Positions 1-10,811 of a stretch of DNA of 64,000 nucleotides are shown here, piece by piece. Location of the stretch: assembly GCF_000711985.1 (NCBI RefSeq), contig NZ_KL544005.1:819970-883969 (forward strand), written 5' to 3'. The position numbers and the translations under genes were made by a program. Position 1 is the first letter of the stretch. Every line of letters starts with the position of its first letter. The notes below the pieces were generated by a model that saw only the letters and a program-made list of their open reading frames with translations, made no database searches and was not told the DNA's origin. The DNA is from Rheinheimera texasensis DSM 17496. GTDB taxonomy: Bacteria; Pseudomonadota; Gammaproteobacteria; Enterobacterales; Alteromonadaceae.

Positions 1-709
1 CCGCCTGGTAAACCTGCTGCGCCTGTGTTGCCATCTCACCGCCTTCACTGCCGCCGACATAAAAATACCAGCGGGCGTTAGCTGGCACCGGGCTTTGCTG
101 ATAACGCTGCACCTGCTCAGCGGTGATCCAGTACGACGGCGAAAAAATACCGATTTTGCTGAAGGTGTCTGCCGCTTCCAGCGCAGCAAAATGACTGAAT
201 AAACCGCCCATCGAACTGCCCATAATGCCGGTATTTGACGCATCCGGCAGCGTGCGGTATTGACTGTCGATATAAGGTTTTACCGCGTCGCGCAGCAAGG
301 CCAGATAAGCTTTGGCGTCAGATTTGCCATATTCAGCGTGATCAAGCGGATTGAGCTCAGTCATGCGGTGCTCGCCGCCGTTGTCGATGCCCACGACAAT
401 TAATTCGAGCTGTCCTTCCGCGGCCAGCTGGTTCAGGATCTCATCGATCTGCCATTCACCGGCATAAGCGGTGCTGCTGTCAAACAGATTCTGGCCATCA
501 TGCATATAAAGCACGGGGTACCGCTTTGTGTTGTTGGCATAATCCGGTGGCAGATAAAGCCGTACAGTGCGTTGGCGGTTCACGCCGGGAATAGTGAAGA
601 TCTGGGTCAGCACAGTGACATTGGCAGCTGCACTGGGCGAGCGGTCAGGTTCTGGTGTACAACTGGCGCAAGCCAGCAATAAAGTGATCAGATAAAACGG
701 CTTTTTCAT
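1..709 (-). CDS. Putative esterase lipoprotein, alpha/beta hydrolase (partial)
   Basis: The N-terminal 236 codons of a minus-strand gene starting at the ATG at 709; the C-terminus lies beyond the left edge. The product begins with a short hydrophobic signal (MKKPFYLITLLLACASC) containing lipobox-like cysteines, so export and lipid anchoring are likely. Further on are the block YMHDGQNLFD and the nucleophile elbow GSSMGG, both typical of the esterase D / enterochelin-esterase-like family (Esterase PF00756). These enzymes hydrolyse ester bonds of small molecules or siderophores. The catalytic Asp and His would be in the missing part. The substrate cannot be told from the sequence. Confidence 0.85.
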   Translation of the reverse strand, partial: MKKPFYLITLLLACASCTPEPDRSPSAAANVTVLTQIFTIPGVNRQRTVRLYLPPDYANNTKRYPVLYMHDGQNLFDSSTAYAGEWQIDEILNQLAAEGQLELIVVGIDNGGEHRMTELNPLDHAEYGKSDAKAYLALLRDAVKPYIDSQYRTLPDASNTGIMGSSMGGLFSHFAALEAADTFSKIGIFSPSYWITAEQVQRYQQSPVPANARWYFYVGGSEGGEMATQAQQVYQA

Positions 710-775
710 GGCGGCTTGCTTGCTGCGGAGGGGAAATACCAGCCTACCGCAGCAGTTTACAAATCACCAGTTTGA

Positions 776-1303
776 TTAAAAACGATAGCCCAGACTTAAA
801 CGGAAGGTATCCGCCTGCAGGTCATCTTTTTTGAACAAATGCACCACTTCAGCCCGGCCAAACCAACGCTCGTTGAAGTTCTGCTCCAAGCCGAGGCCCA
901 ATAAGGCGTGTAGTTGAGTGTCGTCTGACAGCACAGTGCTGTTATTGAGTGTCAGGCTGGCCTGATGATTCAGCTGGCTGACGCCGGCACGATAATACAG
1001 CAAAGTGCTGTCGCTCAAATTGGTTTTACCCACTGCTGCCAGGGTCAGGCCTGTGGTGTCGATACTGACGCGTCGGCCTGCTTCGCTCTCTTGTTTGTCA
1101 AACAGCTGTTCGGCCGTCAGTTCCGCCGACCATTGGCTGTTGATCACATAACCAACTCCGAGCTGATAACCTGCATCGTTCAGGTCAAAAGGCTCACCCG
1201 CGCGGCTAAACTGCAGACCCGCCGTGCTGTAAAAATCAGTTGCAGCCAGGGCCTGACCTGCACCTCCGGCCAACAACATTGCGGCAATTAACATCTTTTG
1301 CAT
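776..1303 (-). CDS. Small outer-membrane beta-barrel protein
   Basis: A 175-residue protein with a clear Sec signal peptide (MQKMLIAAMLLAGGAGQALA, cleavage before ATDF). The mature part shows alternating polar/hydrophobic strands and ends in LSLGYRF, the C-terminal aromatic signature recognised by the Bam complex. The size fits an eight-stranded barrel of the OmpA/OmpW/AcfD-like kind. No catalytic or ligand motif is visible, so only an outer-membrane location is supported. It is probably a single-gene unit: the next gene upstream (1504) is on the opposite strand. Confidence 0.75.
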   Translation of the reverse strand: MQKMLIAAMLLAGGAGQALAATDFYSTAGLQFSRAGEPFDLNDAGYQLGVGYVINSQWSAELTAEQLFDKQESEAGRRVSIDTTGLTLAAVGKTNLSDSTLLYYRAGVSQLNHQASLTLNNSTVLSDDTQLHALLGLGLEQNFNERWFGRAEVVHLFKKDDLQADTFRLSLGYRF

Positions 1304-1503
1304 AAAAACTTCCTTTTACGGGACAAAAATCGGCCGCAACCTTAGCCTAAAAGCCATCTGGCAGGCAAGCCGCAACACCGCTGACTGCACCTTTCTGCCG
1401 AATATCCGCGTTTTTAGCCGAATGTCACATTTTTACGCTGTGTTGCAGGCAAAGTTGGCATGCTGTATTCAACAAATCCCCTGTAGATCCGAAGGAGTGA
1501 ATC

Positions 1504-1758
1504 ATGAACGAAGTGATGCAAGCTTTTCAAAATGCCAGCCCAATGTTTTGGGCCACGATAATTCCACTGGTATTGTTTATCTGGTTTTTGCCGGTGATCC
1601 TGGCGGCGTTTTTTAACCGGCCACATCTGAAATATATCGCCATCGCCGCAGTGCCGGCTGGCATGTCGTTTATTGCCTGGGGGGCTTTGCTGGTCTGGGC
1701 ATGCAGTGGCAAAGTCACAGGCCGCTTTGCCCAGAAGTTTGGCAATTTACCGAAATAA
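1504..1758 (+). CDS. Superinfection immunity-like small membrane protein
   Basis: An 84-residue protein with an excellent ribosome binding site (AGGAG at 1493-1497). It has two hydrophobic segments, about residues 17-36 and 44-67, the second ending in the block WGALLVWACSG. Two TM helices, an LP(V/A)I(L/I)A turn and a terminal W-x-x-x-L-V-W-A pattern resemble the superinfection immunity family (PF14373), founded on the phage T4 Imm protein that blocks DNA entry by related phages. Many chromosomal members have no proven role. A terminator follows directly. Family assignment is by pattern memory, hence moderate confidence. Confidence 0.65.
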   Translation: MNEVMQAFQNASPMFWATIIPLVLFIWFLPVILAAFFNRPHLKYIAIAAVPAGMSFIAWGALLVWACSGKVTGRFAQKFGNLPK

Positions 1759-1767
1759 GCCGCAAAC

Positions 1768-1801
1768 AAAAAGGGCGCTGAGAAGCGCCCTCGCCCTTTT
1801 T
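1768..1801. terminator. Bidirectional rho-independent terminator
   Basis: Perfect 7-bp stem gggcgct (1773-1779) / agcgccc (1784-1790) with a gaga loop. An A-run precedes it and a T-run (1797-1801) follows the overlapping outer arm cgccc. On the minus strand the same hairpin is followed by a T-run. It therefore serves both the immunity-like gene at 1504-1758 and the convergent chemoreceptor at 1811-3424. Confidence 0.8.
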
Positions 1802-1810
1802 GCTGGTGTA

Positions 1811-3424
1811 TCAGCTGACTTTAAATTTACCGACCAGCCCAAACAGCATCTGTGACAACTTGCTGATTTCATTTGATAACTGATCATTCTTTTTCGCCAC
1901 TTCGCCAGCCGCCAGAGCCTGATCATTCAGCGCATACAGATTTTTACTGATTTCGTCCGACACTGTGGTTTGTTCTTCGGTCGCAGCCGCTGTACGCACC
2001 GCCATGTCATTGACCTGCAGGCTTGACTGCATAATGTCCTGAAACACCTGCTCAGCGCGGGCAAAGTTACTGACCGTCAAATCAGCATTTTCCTTGCCAC
2101 TGCCAATGGCCTGACGCGACTCAGTGACGCGCAGATGCAGCTGCTCAATCATCTGCTGAATATGGTTGGTGCTTTGTTGCGTGCGCGATGCCAGGGTGCG
2201 CACTTCGTCGGCCACCACAGCAAAACCGCGGCCATGCTCACCGGCCCGCGCCGCTTCAATAGCAGCATTCAGTGCCAATAAGTTGGTCTGATCGGCAATG
2301 CTGCGAATGACTTCCAGCACCGACGAAATGGTCGACGAGCTTTGCTCCAGTTCTTCAGCAGCCCCCAACGCCATATGCACGTCACGCGTTAAATTCTGCA
2401 TGCTGCTGTTAACCACTTTAACGACTTCCAGCCCCTGGCCAGCGCTGCGTTTGGCCTGCTCTGAGACTTGCGCAGTATCGGTCGCAACCTGCGCCATTTC
2501 TTTGTTAGCCATCGCCATTTCGTGCACAGCGCTGACGATTGAATCCGACGCGGTATTCAGCGACTGAGTAATAGCGCTGGTGCGGTCTGCCGACTCGGAC
2601 AAATGGCCAGTGAGCTGACTGAGCTGATTGGCCTGGCGCAAAATCGCCGCGATCATCTCGCATTGTTTGCTGATAAAGTTATTAAATTCATTGGCTAAAT
2701 CGGCCACTTCGTCTTTGGTGTCGATATGCAGCCGCGCCGTTAAATCACCGTCGCCATTGGCGATATCGCTTAAACGGGCAGATAAAGTGCGGATTTGTTC
2801 GGCCAGTTTTTTCGGCCCCTGATAACTGAACCAGCCGGCGATCAGCAGCAGCAAAAACGACAGGCCATAGACCCAAAGCTTGGTGCTGGCAATGCTGCTG
2901 CTCAGCTCCTCCTGTTCCTGCTCGGAGCGTGACAAGGCAGCTTCGCCGGCTTTGTCCAGCACGTCCCGCAGTGCGGCAAATTCAGTTTGTTCCTGTGCCG
3001 CCAACGCGTCTTTTTGTGCGCCATCCTGATTGTCGAGCAAAATGACCGCGCTTTGTTGCCAACGGTTAAACTGCGCATCAAAACCGGAAAAACGGCCGGT
3101 GACATCAGGATAGGCTTTGAGCAGTGCTAAATACTGGTCAAAACGTTCTTTCACCTGTGCTGCGTTATCAGCAAAATCTTTGCGCTCGGCGACAGGGTCG
3201 CCTACACCGGCTAGCAGATGGGTAGTGGCGAGTTTGGCCTGATAAATATCACGGTCAGCATTTAACACCAGGGAAATGGCTTTTAAAAACTTCTCGGCCT
3301 GAACTTCCAGCGCCTTGTGCTGCATCGAGATTAAACTACTGAACATTAACATCACCGTGAGCAGGCTGACGCCTAACATCACCACCGGAATACTGCTTTT
3401 TACTCTGATACTTTGCCAGTTCAT
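1811..3424 (-). CDS. Methyl-accepting chemotaxis protein
   Basis: A 537-residue transmembrane chemoreceptor. I start at the ATG at 3424 ([11 protein letters not shown]) because GAGG lies just upstream; an in-frame start at 3460 would add 12 residues with no better signal. Order: TM1 (about 11-33), a periplasmic four-helix-type sensor region (34-185), TM2 (about 187-207, FLLLLIAGW), HAMP (208-265), then the methylation helices and signalling hairpin with the canonical tip ([20 protein letters not shown], then [15 protein letters not shown]). It would pass ligand signals to CheA/CheW. The ligand is not predictable. It is divergent from the ROK regulator at 3599. Confidence 0.93.
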   Translation of the reverse strand: MNWQSIRVKSSIPVVMLGVSLLTVMLMFSSLISMQHKALEVQAEKFLKAISLVLNADRDIYQAKLATTHLLAGVGDPVAERKDFADNAAQVKERFDQYLALLKAYPDVTGRFSGFDAQFNRWQQSAVILLDNQDGAQKDALAAQEQTEFAALRDVLDKAGEAALSRSEQEQEELSSSIASTKLWVYGLSFLLLLIAGWFSYQGPKKLAEQIRTLSARLSDIANGDGDLTARLHIDTKDEVADLANEFNNFISKQCEMIAAILRQANQLSQLTGHLSESADRTSAITQSLNTASDSIVSAVHEMAMANKEMAQVATDTAQVSEQAKRSAGQGLEVVKVVNSSMQNLTRDVHMALGAAEELEQSSSTISSVLEVIRSIADQTNLLALNAAIEAARAGEHGRGFAVVADEVRTLASRTQQSTNHIQQMIEQLHLRVTESRQAIGSGKENADLTVSNFARAEQVFQDIMQSSLQVNDMAVRTAAATEEQTTVSDEISKNLYALNDQALAAGEVAKKNDQLSNEISKLSQMLFGLVGKFKVS

Positions 3425-3527
3425 CTTTATTGCCTCTGTCCTGATAAGACCGGAAAACATCCGACAGGATGTTTTACTGATGGGGGTACAAAACAGTATG
3501 GCTGGCCGATCTGGAACTGCAAATTTG

Positions 3528-3539
3528 CAAATGAATCAG
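3528..3539. promoter_or_regulatory. Perfect 12-bp palindrome, candidate ROK-regulator operator
   Basis: TGCAAATTTGCA is an exact palindrome in the divergent intergenic region between the chemoreceptor (start 3424) and the ROK-type regulator (start 3599). Its position, 60 bp before the regulator start, suits an autoregulatory operator. The assignment is inference. Confidence 0.4.
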
Positions 3540-3598
3540 CCAGATGCGCTATGATGCCGTTTTACCAACCAGCCTGAATTAAAAGGGACTATCCGACA

Positions 3599-4651
3599 GT
3601 GAGAACCGGGGCCAATGCCGAAATGCTCGGTGACCTGAACGCCAGATTATTACTGGGTGCTGTGCGCCGGCGCATGGTGGCATCGCGGCCTGAACTGGCC
3701 AGCGAACTGGGGCTGTCGCTGCAGGCTGTGACGCGGATTGTCGCCGGTTTGTGCCGCGACGGATTGCTGCAAAGCTGCGGCAAAAAAACCTTAGGTGTAG
3801 GCCAACCGACGCAGTTTTTTCAGCTGGTGCCAGATGCAGTCTTCAGCATCGGTATTCAATTACAACGCACCCAATTGCAGCTGGTGCAGACTGATTTCTG
3901 CGGCAATATTCTGCGCCGCCAGTGCAGCCCGCTGAGCGACTGGTCGCCGCAGCAGGTGCAAGCTGCACTGACGCAACAAACCCGGTTGTTATTAACGCAA
4001 TTATCCGCATTTCAGCAGGAACGGCTCTGTGGTATTGGCCTCGCCATGCCCTGGTTTGCCGGCAATAGCCAGTTTGCTGCACATTTATTTCCGCAGCTGG
4101 ATGCCATCGCGTTGCAGCAGCTGCAGCAGGCCTGGCAAGGTATTGATTTAGCTGCAAATTTACAGCAGGAATTGCAAATTCCGGTTTATCCGGAAAACGA
4201 CGGTTCGGCTGCTGCTGCCGCGGAGTTGTGGTTAGGCAAACCAGCCGCGGCTGATTTTTTGTATCTTTATCTCGACCAGTTACCAGCCGGCGGTTTAGTG
4301 CTCAACGGCCAGCTCTGGCGCGGCCGGCATGGTAATGCGGCGCACGTGGCGGTGTTACCGGCAGGGAAAGGACAATTACTGTTGCAACAACCAGACGCTA
4401 ACACCATCAGCACAGGCCTGCAGGCAGCAATAGCGCTTCTGGATATTCCGCTGGTCATTATCGACAGCAGCACCGGCCGCGACCTGTCGCCATTACTGGC
4501 AGACATCCGACAACTGCTGGCACAGTGGCCTGCATTGGGCATGCTGGTACCGCAGCTGCAGCAAGGCAGCCTCGGCAGCGACGCTATGCAGCTCGGCGCC
4601 GCGATGCTGCCGCTGTATCAGGCTTATGCTGCCGACCGCACGGTGTTATGA
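3599..4651 (+). CDS. ROK-family transcriptional regulator (kinase motifs degenerate)
   Basis: A 350-residue protein starting at GTG 3599 with AAGGGA about 10 bp upstream. Residues 15-65 form a winged helix-turn-helix (ASRPELASELGLSLQAVTRI). The rest follows the ROK fold of NagC/Mlc/XylR repressors: a GIGLAMPWFAGN strand-turn near 143 and an END motif near 200 (VYPENDGSAAAAAELWLG). The ROK zinc signature CGxxGCxE is not visible; the matching place reads RHGNAAHVAVL. This suggests a DNA-binding sugar sensor rather than an active sugar kinase. Genes for its sugar are not adjacent; possible targets are the divergent chemoreceptor and itself. Confidence 0.8.
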   Translation: MRTGANAEMLGDLNARLLLGAVRRRMVASRPELASELGLSLQAVTRIVAGLCRDGLLQSCGKKTLGVGQPTQFFQLVPDAVFSIGIQLQRTQLQLVQTDFCGNILRRQCSPLSDWSPQQVQAALTQQTRLLLTQLSAFQQERLCGIGLAMPWFAGNSQFAAHLFPQLDAIALQQLQQAWQGIDLAANLQQELQIPVYPENDGSAAAAAELWLGKPAAADFLYLYLDQLPAGGLVLNGQLWRGRHGNAAHVAVLPAGKGQLLLQQPDANTISTGLQAAIALLDIPLVIIDSSTGRDLSPLLADIRQLLAQWPALGMLVPQLQQGSLGSDAMQLGAAMLPLYQAYAADRTVL

Positions 4652-4680
4652 AGCTGCATGCGGTCAAACCTGGCGGCTGG

Positions 4681-7600
4681 TTAAGCCTGGGCCGGCCGAC
4701 TCACAGTACTCTTCTGTCGCCGGAACCTGCTCAGCATCAGATACACCGCCGGGGTGCTGTAGAGCGTAAACAGCTGGCTTAACAACAAACCACCGACGAT
4801 GCTGATCCCGAGCGGCTGCCGCAGTTCCGAGCCTTCGCCCATCCCCAATAACAATGGCACCGCACCGAGCATCGCCGCGCAGTTGGTCATCAGAATTGGC
4901 CGCAGCCGCTGCTGACCGGCCAGCACTATAGCTTCAAGCGGGCTCAAGCCCTGCTGACGTTCAGCCGCCAGGGCAAAATCGACCAGCAAAATAGCATTTT
5001 TCATCACGATGCCAATCAGCAGGAACAAGCCAAGCTGCGCGATTAAATTCAGCGGCGTATCGGTAAAATACAGCGCCAGCAAAGCGCCAAGCGCGGTACA
5101 GGGCAAAGTTGATAAAATCACCAGCGGCTGCAAAGTGCTTTCATACAAAATACCGAGCAGCAGATATACCGCCAATACCACCCCGATAAACAGCCACAGC
5201 TGGTCGCCCTGGCTGAATACGGCGTTACGCTGATCTTCGCCATTGATGGCATAAATCGCCGTCGGCACCATCAGTTCGGCCAGCATGCGGTCCAGCGCTG
5301 CATCAGCTTGCTGCGCTGTCACGCCTTCAGCTAAGGCATAACCGATGCCTTGCGCCGCGAATTGATTGTCACGGCGGATGCGGTCATTCGACAGGCCATA
5401 TTGGTAACTGGCGATGGCGCTTAATGGTACCCGCTCGCCGCGGCTGTTGATCAGCTGCAGCTGTTTCAGCACTTCCGGCTGTGCCGTGTAGCCGGGCAAT
5501 AACTCCATCACCACGCGATATTGGTTCATTTCGTCGTATAAAGTCGCGACCTGCCGCTGCGAAAACGAGTTATTCAGCAAAGTCGCCACGGTGCGCATAT
5601 CAACACCAAGTCGCTGTGCCGCTTCGCGGTCAATGGTCAGCACAATTTGCTGCGTGTCTTCGCCACCGGGCGTATTCACATCCACCAGCTCGGGCAGTTC
5701 CTGCATCGCTTTGGCGATTTTTTTCGACCAGCTTTTCAGTAGTTTTAAATCACCGGACATCAACAGCAGTTCGTAGTCAGAACTGGCAAAAGGCGATGCC
5801 AGGCGAATATCCTGATCGACACTTAAAAACATCATGCCGCCGGGGATTTTCGGCGCACCATTGCGAATACGGTTCACCACTTCCTGCGCCGAAATGCCGC
5901 GCTCTTCTAAGGGTTTAAGCCGGATGCGTAAAAACGAGTTACTGGTGCCCATCTGGCCGCCACTGGCGCCTGTGACATCAGCAATAGCCGGATCTTTGAG
6001 TAAATATTGCCGGTAAGCTTCGATTTTGGGCTGCATCAGCTGATAAGAAAAACCATCATCGCCACGCACAAAGCCATTGAGCTGGCCGGTGTCCTGCTCC
6101 GGCAACATGCCACCCGGAAGCGTGCGGAATAACCAGACTGACGCCGCAAACAGTGCCAGTAACAACACCCCCACGCCGTAACGATAACGCAGCACGACAC
6201 GCAAACTGCGCTGATAACCGGCCTGAAACCGCTGGAAAAAACCATCTTGTTGCGTTTTGACAGCTTCGCGCACCATCAGCCGCGCCGACAAACCCGGTGT
6301 TAATGTCAGCGACACCAGCAGGGAGATCAGCATGGCGCCGACCAGCGTGATCGAGAATTCACGGAACAGCCGCTCAACCAAGCCGCCCATAAACAAAATG
6401 GATAAAAATACCACCACCAGCGCCAGATTCATCGCAATCAGCGTGACGCCGACTTCACTGGCACCACGCCTTGCCGCACTTAACGGCGACATGCCCTGCT
6501 CCAGATGGCGTTTGATGTTTTCGACCACCACGATAGCATCATCGACCACCAGGCCCGCCGCCACAATCAGCGCCATTACCGACAGGTTATTCAGCGAAAA
6601 ACCAAAGGCATACATCACACAAAAAGCGCCAATCAGCGACACCGGAATCGCCAAAGTCGGGATAAGCGCCACGCGGATACTGCGTAAAAACAACAGCACC
6701 ACGGCCACAACCAAACCAATGGACAACAACAAACTAAACTGCGCTTCGTCTAAAGTGGCGCGGATCACCGGGCTGCGGTCCATCACCACAGCCAGTTTCG
6801 AATCTTGCGGGATGAGCGCTTCCAGCACTGGCATTTGCGCGTAAATCGCATCGATAGTAGCGACGATATTGGCGCCACTACGCCGGCTGATTTGCAGGAT
6901 CACCGCCGGTTTATCGTTATGAAAGCCGGCGCTATACCGGTTTTCTGTCGAATCACTGACGATCGCCACATCTTTTAGCCGAATAGCTGCCTGATTGACG
7001 TATTTAATTACCAAATCACCATAATCATCAGCGTTTCGAAGCGTCTGGCTCAGGTTGATTTGCCAGCGCAAATCGTCTTGTTCCAGCGTGCCTATCGGCA
7101 GATTGGAATTGACCGCGCTGATGGCACTGCGTACTTCATCGAGCGCAATACCATATTGACTGAGCAAAGACGGATTGAGCTGCACCCGTACCGCCGGTAA
7201 CGAGGAACCTGTGACTTCGACTTCGCCAACGCCCTGAATTTGGGCAATTTTCTGCGCCAGAATAGTAGCTGCAGTGTCGTACAACGCCGACGCTGGCAGG
7301 CTGTCGCTCGACAGCGCCAACGCCATCACCGGCATTTGCGACGGGTTCATTTTGCGGTAGGTCGGATTGCCCGGCATGCCGGCCGGCAACTGACCGCGCA
7401 CCGTGTTGATCGCCGCCTGCACTTCCCGCGCGGCTTCGTCAACATTACGGTCTAAATCAAACTCCAGCCGGATTTGCGTCGAGCCCTGATTGCTGCTGGA
7501 ACTCAAGCGACGCAAGCCGGCGATAGTACCAAGCTGGCGCTCCAACGGTGTGGCAACAGTTGCCGCCATCGCTTCCGGACTGGCACCCGGCAAACTGGCG

Positions 7601-7743
7601 GTGACCACCACCATCGGGAAGTCCACCGCCGGCAGCGGCGATACCGGCAAAGCGCGGTAGCTTAAAAAACCAAGCAGGACGATAGCCAGCGCCAATAAAC
7701 TGCTGGCGATGGGTCTTTGGATCAGCGCCAGACTCAGCTTCAT
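4681..7743 (-). CDS. RND multidrug efflux permease, MdtC-like
   Basis: A 1020-residue inner-membrane proton/drug antiporter of the HAE1-RND family. Visible features are the N-terminal TM1 ([20 protein letters not shown]), the porter-domain start [19 protein letters not shown], the TM4 proton-relay pair ([17 protein letters not shown]) and an internal repeat of TM and porter halves. It forms the last gene of a minus-strand operon with the second permease (7740-10808), overlapping it by ATGA, and the fusion protein (10812-12089). The paired-permease arrangement is that of MdtABC, in which B and C form a heterotrimer. No outer-membrane channel gene is in the operon. The gene symbol is not asserted because substrates of this pair are unknown. 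Confidence 0.92.
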   Translation of the reverse strand: MKLSLALIQRPIASSLLALAIVLLGFLSYRALPVSPLPAVDFPMVVVTASLPGASPEAMAATVATPLERQLGTIAGLRRLSSSSNQGSTQIRLEFDLDRNVDEAAREVQAAINTVRGQLPAGMPGNPTYRKMNPSQMPVMALALSSDSLPASALYDTAATILAQKIAQIQGVGEVEVTGSSLPAVRVQLNPSLLSQYGIALDEVRSAISAVNSNLPIGTLEQDDLRWQINLSQTLRNADDYGDLVIKYVNQAAIRLKDVAIVSDSTENRYSAGFHNDKPAVILQISRRSGANIVATIDAIYAQMPVLEALIPQDSKLAVVMDRSPVIRATLDEAQFSLLLSIGLVVAVVLLFLRSIRVALIPTLAIPVSLIGAFCVMYAFGFSLNNLSVMALIVAAGLVVDDAIVVVENIKRHLEQGMSPLSAARRGASEVGVTLIAMNLALVVVFLSILFMGGLVERLFREFSITLVGAMLISLLVSLTLTPGLSARLMVREAVKTQQDGFFQRFQAGYQRSLRVVLRYRYGVGVLLLALFAASVWLFRTLPGGMLPEQDTGQLNGFVRGDDGFSYQLMQPKIEAYRQYLLKDPAIADVTGASGGQMGTSNSFLRIRLKPLEERGISAQEVVNRIRNGAPKIPGGMMFLSVDQDIRLASPFASSDYELLLMSGDLKLLKSWSKKIAKAMQELPELVDVNTPGGEDTQQIVLTIDREAAQRLGVDMRTVATLLNNSFSQRQVATLYDEMNQYRVVMELLPGYTAQPEVLKQLQLINSRGERVPLSAIASYQYGLSNDRIRRDNQFAAQGIGYALAEGVTAQQADAALDRMLAELMVPTAIYAINGEDQRNAVFSQGDQLWLFIGVVLAVYLLLGILYESTLQPLVILSTLPCTALGALLALYFTDTPLNLIAQLGLFLLIGIVMKNAILLVDFALAAERQQGLSPLEAIVLAGQQRLRPILMTNCAAMLGAVPLLLGMGEGSELRQPLGISIVGGLLLSQLFTLYSTPAVYLMLSRFRRQKSTVSRPAQA

Positions 7744-10700
7744 ACCGCCTCCGCCGCAACATTCGATTTGCGGCTCAGGTGCCGGTCAAACCACAAATAC
7801 ACCACAGGCGTGGTGAACAGCGTTAACACCTGACTGACCAGCAAACCACCGACCATCACTAGCCCCAGTGGCTGGCGCAGTTCAGCGCCGGAGCCGGTCG
7901 CCAGCAACAGCGGAATTGCACCAAACAAAGCAGCCAGCGTCGTCATCAGAATAGGCCGGAAACGCAGCAGCGCCGCTTCGTAAATCGCCTGCTGTGGCGA
8001 TAAGCCGCGGCTACGCTGCGCCTCTAAGGCAAAGTCGACCATCATAATGCCGTTTTTCTTCACCAGGCCTATTAGCAGCACAATACCGATGACGGCAATC
8101 AAATCCAGCGGCCGGTCCATCAGCAGCAATGCCGCCAAAGCGCCCACAGTCGCTGAAGGTAAAGTCGACAAAATCGTCACCGGGTGAATGAGGCTCTCGT
8201 ACAACACGCCCAGCACTATGTACATGGTGACGACAGCCGCCAGAATCAGCCACAAGGTGTTGCTGAGGCTGGCGCGGAAGGCTTCCGCTGCGCCCTGGAA
8301 AGTCAGTTCCATCGACGCCGGCAGTTGCATCTGCTGCTGCACTTCTTCAATCGCCGCCACCGCATCGCCGAGCGAATAGCCTTCCGCCAGGTTAAAAGAC
8401 AGCGTCACGGCCGGGAATTGGCCCTGATGGTTAATCAGCAGCCGCGCCGGTTTTTGCGTCACTGTGGCGACGGAGGACAGCGGCACCGGGCTGCCGGAAG
8501 CGGTATTGATAAAGAGTTTATCCAGCGCATCCAGGCCCTGCGCCTGCTCTGGATCTACTTCCAGAATGACGCGATATTGGTTGGCCTGAGTAAACAACGT
8601 GGTGATTTGGCGCTGAGCAAAAGCACTTTGCAGCGCAGTGCCGATTTGACTGACACTGATGCCAAGCCGCGCTGCCGCAGTGCGGTCGATATCGACATAC
8701 GCCTGCAGGCCGTTTTCAGCTAAATCGTCCGCCACATCGGCCAGTTCCGGCCGGGCTTTGAGGGCGCTCATCAGGTCCGGCAGCCACTGCGCCAGCACCT
8801 CAGAATCAGGTGAAGTCAGCGTGAATTGATACTGAGTGCGGCTGATTTTATCTTCGATACTCAGCTCCTGCACACTCTGGAACCAGGCCGTGATACCCGG
8901 CACCTGCGCCGCTTTTTGCCGCAGCCGGTCAATCACTTCAAGCGCATGTTCGTCGCGTTCATTGTGTGATTTCAGATTGAGCTGAATACGGCCGGCATTG
9001 AGGCTGACATTACTGCCATCCACACCGATAAAACTGCTCAGGCTCGCCACGGCCGGGTCGTCCTGCAACGCCGCGGCCAGCTGCTGCTGCCGCTCCGTCA
9101 TCGCCGCAAAGGAAATATCCTGCGGTGCTTCAGTGACAATCTGGATCACGCCGCTGTCCTGCACCGGGAAAAAGCCTTTTGGTACCGCCAGATACAACAC
9201 TGCGGTTAACGCCACACTGCCGAGCATCGCCAGCATACCGAGGCGCTGATGCGCCAATACCCATTGCAGCATTTCGCCATAGCGGCGGATCACCCGGGCC
9301 ATAAAACCTGTGCCATCGTCATGTGGTGGCAAGGTTTTCAGCAAGTGCGCGCAGAGCATTGGCGTTAGTGTGAGCGACACCAGCAACGAAATTAAAATAG
9401 CCACCGCCAGCGTCACAGCAAATTCAAAGAACAACCGGCCGACCACATCGGCCATAAACAGCAGCGGGATTAATACGGCAATTAAGGAGAAGGTTAACGA
9501 AATCAGCGTAAAACCAATTTCTTTGGCACCGTTTTTCGCTGCATCCAAAGCCGACGCGCCCTGCTCGCGGTGGCGGGCAATGTTTTCCAGCATGACGATG
9601 GCATCATCGACGACAAAACCGGTCGCTATCACCAGCGCCATCAGCGTCAGATTATTGATGGAGAAATCCAGCAGATACATCACGGCAAAAGTACCGATGA
9701 TCGACAGCGGCACCGCCAGCGACGGGATGATAGTGGCCGGAATGGTACGTAAAAACACAAAAGTCACGGCGATAACGAGCCCAATGGCAAACAGCAGCTC
9801 GTGTTGCACATCACGTACCGCGGCGCGGATAGATTCAGTGCGGTCGCTGAGAATGGATACATCGAGCTCTGCCGGCAACGTCGCGGTCAGCTGCGGTAAT
9901 AACTCACGCACCCGATCTGTCACTTCAATGACGTTGGCGCCGGGCTGACGCTGAATATTAATCAGCACCGCCGCGCTTTGATTGGCCCAGGCCGCCAGAA
10001 AACGGTCTTCCGCGCCTTGTTCGATTTTGGCGACATCACCCAGGCGCACCGGCGCATCGCCTTTGAATGCGACGATCAGCTGTTCATATTCAGCGGTGGA
10101 GCTCAACTGGTCGTTGACTTCCAGCATGGTGGAGCGGAACGGGCCGTCAAAATTGCCTTTTGGCTGATTGGTATTGGCGGCAACGATAGCGCTGCGCAGG
10201 CTGTCCATCGTCAGGCCCAAACCGGCTAACGCCGCAGGATTGGCTTTGACCCGAATCGCCGGACGCTGGCCACCAGCCAGACTCACCATGCCGACTCCAT
10301 TGACCTGCGCCAGCTTCTGCGCCATCCGCGTATCGACCAAATCATAGACTTGCGGCAACGCCATCGCCTTAGCACTGACCGCCAGCGTCAGAATAGGTGC
10401 ATCGGCCGGATTGACTTTGCGGTACACCGGCGGAATTGGCATGTCATTGGGTAATAAGGAACTCGCGGTGTTGATGGCCGCCTGCACCTCCTGCTCGGCC
10501 ACGCCCATATCGACAACGAGCGCGAACTGCAGCGTCAGTACCGACGCGCCGCCACTACTGGACGACGACATCTGTTTCAGACCGGGGATTTGACCGAGCC
10601 GGCGCTCCAGCGGTGCCGTGACGGTGCGCGCCATCACGTCCGGGCTTGCGCCCGGATAAAAGCTGAACACCTGAATGATCGGGTAATCGACTTGTGGCAG

Positions 10701-10808
10701 TGCCGCCACAGGCAATTGCCGCCAGCCGAGAATACCGGCGATCAGCAACGCCAGCATCAATAAGGAGGTGGCAACCGGCCGCAGAATAAAAGGTTTAGAC
10801 AGTTGCAT
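7740..10808 (-). CDS. RND multidrug efflux permease, MdtB-like
   Basis: A 1022-residue RND permease, first of the two encoded in tandem. It has TM1 at about 11-29, [19 protein letters not shown] at the start of porter domain PN1, and the conserved Asp pair in TM4 ([19 protein letters not shown]). The second half has the expected internal duplication. Its stop codon overlaps the start of the next permease by four bases, and its start is only 3 bp after the fusion-protein gene. Translation is therefore probably coupled, in line with a hetero-oligomeric MdtB/MdtC-type pump. The two permeases are clearly paralogous but only moderately alike. Confidence 0.92.
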   Translation of the reverse strand: MQLSKPFILRPVATSLLMLALLIAGILGWRQLPVAALPQVDYPIIQVFSFYPGASPDVMARTVTAPLERRLGQIPGLKQMSSSSSGGASVLTLQFALVVDMGVAEQEVQAAINTASSLLPNDMPIPPVYRKVNPADAPILTLAVSAKAMALPQVYDLVDTRMAQKLAQVNGVGMVSLAGGQRPAIRVKANPAALAGLGLTMDSLRSAIVAANTNQPKGNFDGPFRSTMLEVNDQLSSTAEYEQLIVAFKGDAPVRLGDVAKIEQGAEDRFLAAWANQSAAVLINIQRQPGANVIEVTDRVRELLPQLTATLPAELDVSILSDRTESIRAAVRDVQHELLFAIGLVIAVTFVFLRTIPATIIPSLAVPLSIIGTFAVMYLLDFSINNLTLMALVIATGFVVDDAIVMLENIARHREQGASALDAAKNGAKEIGFTLISLTFSLIAVLIPLLFMADVVGRLFFEFAVTLAVAILISLLVSLTLTPMLCAHLLKTLPPHDDGTGFMARVIRRYGEMLQWVLAHQRLGMLAMLGSVALTAVLYLAVPKGFFPVQDSGVIQIVTEAPQDISFAAMTERQQQLAAALQDDPAVASLSSFIGVDGSNVSLNAGRIQLNLKSHNERDEHALEVIDRLRQKAAQVPGITAWFQSVQELSIEDKISRTQYQFTLTSPDSEVLAQWLPDLMSALKARPELADVADDLAENGLQAYVDIDRTAAARLGISVSQIGTALQSAFAQRQITTLFTQANQYRVILEVDPEQAQGLDALDKLFINTASGSPVPLSSVATVTQKPARLLINHQGQFPAVTLSFNLAEGYSLGDAVAAIEEVQQQMQLPASMELTFQGAAEAFRASLSNTLWLILAAVVTMYIVLGVLYESLIHPVTILSTLPSATVGALAALLLMDRPLDLIAVIGIVLLIGLVKKNGIMMVDFALEAQRSRGLSPQQAIYEAALLRFRPILMTTLAALFGAIPLLLATGSGAELRQPLGLVMVGGLLVSQVLTLFTTPVVYLWFDRHLSRKSNVAAEAV

Positions 10809-10811
10809 GGC

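Noticed and set aside
8184-8723. Long antisense reading frames within the RND permease genes
   Set aside because: They are shadows of GC-rich coding sequence; they have no family likeness and oppose strongly conserved genes.
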